A stretch of DNA of 10,695 nt, taken from assembly GCA_947589405.1 (NCBI GenBank), contig CANQBT010000071.1:1-10695 (forward strand). The letters are read 5' to 3'. Positions 6,570 to 10,695 of the stretch are shown in pieces. The notes beneath the pieces were generated by a model. That model ran no database searches, was not told the origin of the DNA, and saw only the letters and a list, made by a program, of their open reading frames with translations. Source of the stretch: an uncultured Clostridia bacterium. GTDB taxonomy: Bacteria; Bacillota; Clostridia; Lachnospirales; CAG-274. Each line of letters starts with the position of its first letter. Position 1 is the first letter of the stretch. The translations under genes and the position numbers were made by a program.

Positions 6570-6622
6570 CTTGTCCGCTTATTGAGATCATATATGGTCT
6601 GCTGCTTCGGACAAGAATTTTT
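6570..6622 (+). terminator. Nested hairpin followed by a T-run
   Basis: CTTGTCCG (6570-6577) pairs perfectly with CGGACAAG (6608-6615). The 30-nt interior holds a second stem, AGATCA/TGGTCT, with one G-U pair around a TATA loop. AATTTTT follows. This may end any readthrough from the upstream remnants before the MATE promoter, or be a structured RNA element. The long interior makes it a weak intrinsic terminator. Confidence 0.35.
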
Positions 6623-6624
6623 GC

Positions 6625-6653
6625 TTGATTTCCGTTAGCTTATATGTTACTAT
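6625..6653 (+). promoter_or_regulatory. Probable promoter of the MATE-NRPS operon (extended -10)
   Basis: TTGATT at 6625-6630, a 17-bp spacer, and TACTAT at 6648-6653 preceded by TGT (extended -10). Transcription would begin near 6660 and leave a leader of about 90 nt containing the 11-bp tandem repeat and the strong AAGGAGGT ribosome binding site (6735-6742). An alternative, TTGTCA at 6674-6679, has no matching -10 at a good distance. Confidence 0.5.
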
Positions 6654-6703
6654 TATTTTATGGGAATGAAGAGTTGTCATGAATAATGATTTGTTTAAAA
6701 ACC

Positions 6704-6725
6704 TTGTATATTTATTGTATATTTA
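6704..6725 (+). repeat. Two perfect tandem copies of TTGTATATTTA in the operon leader
   Basis: TTGTATATTTA occurs twice with no gap (6704-6714 and 6715-6725), ending 10 nt before the ribosome binding site of the MATE gene. The 11-bp period is about one DNA helical turn, as in some direct-repeat operators. It could bind a repressor or activator, or be a slippage-prone tract that changes leader length. Confidence 0.6.
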
Positions 6726-6747
6726 TAAGAGGAAAAGGAGGTAATCA

Positions 6748-8424
6748 ATGACAGAATTAAAACGAAACGGAAATATTATAAACAAAAAGTTCATGGAATA
6801 TTTTTTGCCTACGGTGCTTGTCTCTTTGGCAAATAATATTGCCGTTATAGTGGACTCCATAATAGTGGGAAATATGCTGGGAAGCGTGCCAATGGCAGCT
6901 ATAAATGTGCTTGTGCCGGTCAATCAGCTGTATTTTTCCACGACGATACTGTTCGGCGTCGGTGCGTCAACGCTTATTTCCTTTGCGAAGGGCAGAAACG
7001 ACAAGGAAGCCGCCGATACTGCGTTCACGACGGCAGCGCTCCTGCTTGTGATTTTAAGCGCAGCGTTTATGATATTGCAGTTCGCATTTTTAAACAAGAT
7101 CGTGTATCTGCTTACGCCTATAGAAACGCTGAGAAGCGAGCTTCTGAAGTATTATATACCGTTTATTATCGGAACGCCCTTTTCGCTTTTGCTGCCCAGC
7201 GCAGTACATTGCATACGGAGCGACGGCAGACCGAAATTCGCATCAAATCTTATAATCATATCAAATACCATAAATCTTGTTATGGATATTGTACTTATGG
7301 GACCTTTTAAAATGGGCATAGCAGGCTCTGCAACAGCTACGGTCATAGGAAATGTTATTGCATTTGGCATTATGCTCACTCATTTTAAAAGCAATAAAAA
7401 CACACTTCATTTTAATTTTTCTTCAGCTCTCTCTCCCAAAAAACTACTCAAGGAATGTATATCTCTTTTCACTACGGGAATAGCAGGCGCATTAGGCACT
7501 ATGCTTATTACCGTAACGGCCTTTTACATGAATACTGCCATACAGAATGCAGGCGGACAGGAGGGCATGGTTTCCATGTCCGTAGTATCAAACTGCCAGG
7601 TATTTATTTCTGCATTTGTAGCGGGAGCGTCACAGACAATGACGCCGATAGTGAGCACACTTTTTGGAGAGAGCGATACTGTCGGTATAAAATACGCCAT
7701 GAAGCGTGCAATTCTGGTGCTTCTTATTGCGGCGGCAGCGATCACGCTTATTATTGAGCTGATCCCTGTGCAGGTCGCACGGCTTTTCGGAGAAAAAACT
7801 CCGGCAGAAATGGCGGTTATAGTCCCGGCGCTTCGCATAAGCGCACTATCATTTATAGGAATGTCAATGTCGTTTTTATTCATGTACTATTTCACCGCAA
7901 TGCAGCGCAAGACCATGTCGCTTATCGTTTCAATAGTCAACGGCATTGTTCTTACAATACCCTTTGCATACATACTGGAACGTCTTTTCGGCATAACGGG
8001 ATTATGGATAACCTCCTGTGCGGCTCAATACGGAACGTGGCTCGTGATAGCGGCTATGATCATCGTATCGATCGCAAAATCAAAGGGCAGATACAAGGAT
8101 ATATTCCTGCTTGACGAGGCGGACGAGCTGCTTTCCTTCTCCGTAAGATCAGATACTGATGTATCGGAAATAAAATCGGCTGTCGCAGATAGGATAACGG
8201 ACGGAAGCAAAGCTGCCGAAGCCGTGTCGGAGCTGCTTGCCTTTGTGAGCAAAAACGATAAAAGCGCCGAAAACGATATACGTATAAAGTATGAGGACGG
8301 CGCATATGTCATAATGCTCCGCAATAACGGAGCTGAAATTGACGAAAGCAAATTCAATGGCAGATATAAAAGCCTTGAGCACACCGTTGTGTTGGGTATG
8401 AATCAGATAAAAGAAATAATATAG
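6748..8424 (+). CDS. MATE family efflux transporter with C-terminal GHKL-like domain
   Basis: Strong AAGGAGGT lies 5 nt before ATG 6748. Residues 1-450 are a standard MATE (polysaccharide/drug exporter-type) transporter with about 12 membrane helices. They open with FMEYFLPTVLVSLANNIAVI and DSIIVGNMLG, and contain the SAVHCIRSDGRPKFA loop and the G-ITGLWI end typical of clostridial MATE proteins. MATE pumps export organic compounds using a Na+ or H+ gradient. Residues from about 455 to 558 are an extra soluble domain resembling the RsbW/SpoIIAB-type HATPase: AVSELLAFV, DIRIKYEDG, LRNNG and VVLGMNQIKEI. It keeps Glu495 of the N box, but the Asn is Phe499 and the Asp of the next box is Asn526, so ATP binding is doubtful. 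The NRPS gene follows after 12 nt, so the pump likely exports the peptide or confers self-resistance. Confidence 0.92.
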   Translation: MTELKRNGNIINKKFMEYFLPTVLVSLANNIAVIVDSIIVGNMLGSVPMAAINVLVPVNQLYFSTTILFGVGASTLISFAKGRNDKEAADTAFTTAALLLVILSAAFMILQFAFLNKIVYLLTPIETLRSELLKYYIPFIIGTPFSLLLPSAVHCIRSDGRPKFASNLIIISNTINLVMDIVLMGPFKMGIAGSATATVIGNVIAFGIMLTHFKSNKNTLHFNFSSALSPKKLLKECISLFTTGIAGALGTMLITVTAFYMNTAIQNAGGQEGMVSMSVVSNCQVFISAFVAGASQTMTPIVSTLFGESDTVGIKYAMKRAILVLLIAAAAITLIIELIPVQVARLFGEKTPAEMAVIVPALRISALSFIGMSMSFLFMYYFTAMQRKTMSLIVSIVNGIVLTIPFAYILERLFGITGLWITSCAAQYGTWLVIAAMIIVSIAKSKGRYKDIFLLDEADELLSFSVRSDTDVSEIKSAVADRITDGSKAAEAVSELLAFVSKNDKSAENDIRIKYEDGAYVIMLRNNGAEIDESKFNGRYKSLEHTVVLGMNQIKEII

Positions 8425-8436
8425 TGAGGTAAAAGC

Positions 8437-9321
8437 ATGAAAACTGAAATAGATTTAATAGCCGAATCAGTTGCAGAAGCACGGGATATGAAGGAATATC
8501 CTCTTACACCCAGCCAGATGGGCGTATATCTGGCTTGTATGCATAATCCGAGCGGACTGATGTATAACTCTCCTCTTTGCTATACTTTTGATAAGGGAGC
8601 CGTTGATATCAATGCTCTAAGATCCGCTGTTGAAAGGGCAGTCAAAAACCATGAAGGACTGCGCTTTTACATTGATGCTTCAGGCGGAGAGCCTGTTATG
8701 AAGCCTCGTGAGGTCAAGGTTGACATTCCTGTCATAAAGGCTTCCGAAAGTGACCTTGAAAAGCTTAAAAATGACTTCGTGAAGCCCTTTGATCTGGAAC
8801 ACGACTATCTCTTCCGCTTTGAGATAATAGAAACAGAAACGAAAATGTGCTTTCTGACGGACTACCACCATATCGCAGTTGACGGCACGTCCTTTTCCGT
8901 TCTCTGCGGCGAGATCTCAGCCCTTTACTCAGGCGGAGATATTGAGCCTGAGGAAATAGGTCAGTTTGGGTTATCTGTATATGAGGAAAAATTTACGTCT
9001 ACTCCGGAGTATGAGGCAGCCCATAAATATTATGAAAACATATTCGCGGGACTTGAAACAAATTCAATGCTTGTTGCGGACATGAACGAGGACGAAGCTG
9101 CTGCGGACAAGCCCTGCCGTGAATTCAGGCGTATACTGCCGAAGGATATATCTGTGGAAAAGGTTGACGCATTTATAAAGGAAAACGGATTGACCGAAAA
9201 CACGCTTTTTCTCGGCGCTGTCGCATATGCGGCGGCAAAGTTTACCGCTCAGGAGGAAGCGGTAATATGCACCGTCAACCACGGCAGACACGACCAACGC
9301 ATGAGAATACAGTCGGCATGA
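8437..9321 (+). CDS. Nonribosomal peptide synthetase, N-terminal part (condensation domain), frame-broken
   Basis: GTGAGGT at 8424-8430 lies 6 nt before ATG 8437, 12 nt after the MATE stop. Residues 20-294 are the first part of a condensation domain: LTPSQMGVYLACM (23-35) is the C1 motif, and the catalytic HHIAVDG (144-150, bases 8866-8886) is intact, with the second His and the Gly present. The frame ends at TGA 9319-9321 after NHGRHDQRMRIQSA, but the family continues NTVG...PL, which is present in frame 0 from 9306. One missing base at about 9304-9306 (for example AGG to AG) explains this. A leading C domain suggests that the protein either accepts an acyl or aminoacyl donor from elsewhere or starts with a lipid or carboxylic acid. 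Together with the next entry this was one gene, unless the ATGA overlap at 9318-9321 lets the ribosome restart. Confidence 0.88.
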   Translation: MKTEIDLIAESVAEARDMKEYPLTPSQMGVYLACMHNPSGLMYNSPLCYTFDKGAVDINALRSAVERAVKNHEGLRFYIDASGGEPVMKPREVKVDIPVIKASESDLEKLKNDFVKPFDLEHDYLFRFEIIETETKMCFLTDYHHIAVDGTSFSVLCGEISALYSGGDIEPEEIGQFGLSVYEEKFTSTPEYEAAHKYYENIFAGLETNSMLVADMNEDEAAADKPCREFRRILPKDISVEKVDAFIKENGLTENTLFLGAVAYAAAKFTAQEEAVICTVNHGRHDQRMRIQSA

Positions 9322-10695
9322 TGATACGAACTCTGCCCCTTTACATAAAAATCGATGAAAACGACAAGGTCGCCGATTATCTTGCAAGCGTTCGTTCCGC
9401 TCAGCGCAGCGCAATAAAGATAGGCAACTATCCCTTTGTCAAGCTTGCAGGGGAATACGGTATAAATACAGGAATATTTTTTGCGTACCAGTCCGATTCC
9501 TTCAACACATTCACTCTCGGCGAAAACACCGTTGAAATGGAACGAGTTCCCTCTTACAGCGCACAATCTCCATTGGCTATTATGGTATTCAAGTACAACG
9601 GTGCCTTTGAAATGGATTTTGAATACCGCACCGATCTGTACGAGTACGAAACAATAAGCTCCTTTGCGGACACGGTCATTCTCATAATTTCGGAAATGCT
9701 GAAAAAATCCGAGCTTTCAGAGCTGCGCCTTGCAGACGAGGGCAGCGTAAATAAAATACGTGCTTTAAACGATGCATTGATAACAGATGTTGATCTGAGC
9801 GTAGGATTTGTGGACCTGTTCCGTACTCAGGTAAATAAAACTCCCGATAATACGGCTCTCGTATTTAAGGAAAACAGATATACATACAGGGAGCTTGACG
9901 AAATAACGGATAATATTGCGCTGTATATCCGCTCAAAGGGCTTGGGCAAGGGCGATGTTATAGCCTCAATGGTCGAGAGAAGCGAATATATGACAATATG
10001 CTCCGTAGGAATATTGAAGTCGGGCGCAGCCTATGAGCCTCTTGACCCGACCCATCCCCCAGAGAGACTACAGTTTATGACAAAGGACGCAGAGGCTAAA
10101 ATGCTTATTGCAGACGGTAAGCTGCTTTCGCTCATACCCGATTTTGAGGGAGAAATATTAAAAACTGAGGATATTCCGACTCTTGACGTCGGCAGCGGCA
10201 GTACTCTGCCCTCACCGGGTCCAGATGATCTATTTGTTCTTCTTTATACCTCAGGCTCTACGGGTACGCCGAAGGGCTGTATGCTGATGCATCACAATCT
10301 TACCAATTTTATTCATTGGTTCGGAAGGGTATACGATATTACGGACAAAAGCTCAACTGCGGCGCACGCAAGCTATAGCTTTGACGTTCATATGCTTGAC
10401 ATTTACCCGTATCTGAGCGCAGGCGCAGCAGTATATGTTATCCCTGAGGAGCGCAGGCTTGACTTGGTGTGGATAAACGAATACTGCGCTCAAAACCATA
10501 TTACACATATTTCACTAACCACACAGGTCGCAAGAGCGTTTCTGACATCTATAGACGATATTGCTCTCGAGGTCGTGGACATAGGCGGCGAAAAGCTTGC
10601 GCCCTTCGAGCCTAGAAAGGGTGTTAAACAGTTCAACAGCTACGGACCGACGGAGTGTACTATATTGATAACGGCGTTTCTTATGGATAAATATT
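9318..10695 (+). CDS. Nonribosomal peptide synthetase, continuation: end of C domain and adenylation domain, 3' partial
   Basis: Frame 0 is open from 9306 to the window end with no stop. It begins with the rest of the C domain (NTVGMMIRTLPLYIK; FFAYQSDSF) and then an adenylation domain. A motifs seen in order: YTYRELD (9879-9899, A1), LKSGAAYEPLDP (A2), YTSGSTGTPKG (10245-10277, the ATP-binding A3 loop), FDVHMLD (from 10380, A4) and NSYGPTE (10635-10655, A5). The domain activates an amino acid as aminoacyl-AMP. By hand alignment to GrsA the pocket residues are about D-V-L-S-D-G-S-I-L; the leading Asp fits an alpha-amino acid, but I cannot name the substrate. ATG 9318 overlaps the upstream TGA and lacks a good Shine-Dalgarno, so this is more likely the frameshifted half of the gene at 8437. 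The A6-A10 motifs and any carrier domain lie beyond the window. Confidence 0.85.
   Translation, partial: MMIRTLPLYIKIDENDKVADYLASVRSAQRSAIKIGNYPFVKLAGEYGINTGIFFAYQSDSFNTFTLGENTVEMERVPSYSAQSPLAIMVFKYNGAFEMDFEYRTDLYEYETISSFADTVILIISEMLKKSELSELRLADEGSVNKIRALNDALITDVDLSVGFVDLFRTQVNKTPDNTALVFKENRYTYRELDEITDNIALYIRSKGLGKGDVIASMVERSEYMTICSVGILKSGAAYEPLDPTHPPERLQFMTKDAEAKMLIADGKLLSLIPDFEGEILKTEDIPTLDVGSGSTLPSPGPDDLFVLLYTSGSTGTPKGCMLMHHNLTNFIHWFGRVYDITDKSSTAAHASYSFDVHMLDIYPYLSAGAAVYVIPEERRLDLVWINEYCAQNHITHISLTTQVARAFLTSIDDIALEVVDIGGEKLAPFEPRKGVKQFNSYGPTECTILITAFLMDKY

Noticed and set aside
7524..8384. Several reverse-strand open frames opposite the MATE gene
   Set aside because: They are antisense shadows of a clear MATE coding region, rich in Ser, Ile and Ala from the complement of hydrophobic codons, and lack start signals.
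9295..9325. Programmed ribosomal frameshift in the NRPS
   Set aside because: No slippery heptamer or clear downstream pseudoknot near 9304, and programmed shifts are not known to me within condensation domains.
9064..9566. Reverse-strand open frames over the NRPS frameshift
   Set aside because: The forward strand shows continuous NRPS homology on both sides of the break, so these are shadows.

Overview
The window looks like chromosomal DNA of a gut or rumen Clostridia (Lachnospiraceae or Ruminococcaceae type). This rests on the style of the AzgA, MATE and NRPS proteins, strong GGAGG ribosome binding sites, and moderate-GC housekeeping genes interrupted by a very AT-rich island. No species can be named from sequence alone. 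No tRNA, rRNA, CRISPR array or intact transposase was seen.

Layout. (1) 1-1242: the 3' part of an AzgA/NCS2 purine permease gene. (2) 1301-2598: a gene graveyard. It holds a frameshifted tandem helicase-associated-domain remnant, a hairpin, a broken reverse-strand gene with a nucleotide-binding-like start, and the C-terminal tail of a tyrosine recombinase. (3) 2639-5489: an AT-rich two-gene cassette. A 564-aa protein of unknown function with a helical, TPR-like C-terminal half converges on, and overlaps by 23 bp, a reverse-strand D-Ala-D-Ala-ligase-like ATP-grasp enzyme. Both genes carry the same 19-bp upstream element, which therefore also forms an inverted repeat bracketing the pair. (4) 5562-6342: a chimeric scar joining pieces of an AlbA/HATPase_c_4 protein to pieces of a DUF4143-type AAA ATPase. 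(5) 6343-6747: a non-coding leader with a hairpin, a good promoter and an 11-bp tandem repeat. (6) 6748-10695: an operon of a MATE exporter, which has a C-terminal degenerate GHKL-like domain, and a nonribosomal peptide synthetase (condensation then adenylation domain). The NRPS reading frame is broken at about 9304 and runs off the window end.

The MATE and NRPS genes very likely act together: the synthetase makes a small peptide and the MATE pump exports it or protects the cell. The two-gene cassette is the best candidate for an undescribed system. It is the only pair in the graveyard region that is intact, the genes appear co-regulated, and it combines an amino-acid/peptide ligase-type enzyme with a protein I cannot assign. 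Its function is unknown; defence, peptide modification or signalling are only possibilities.
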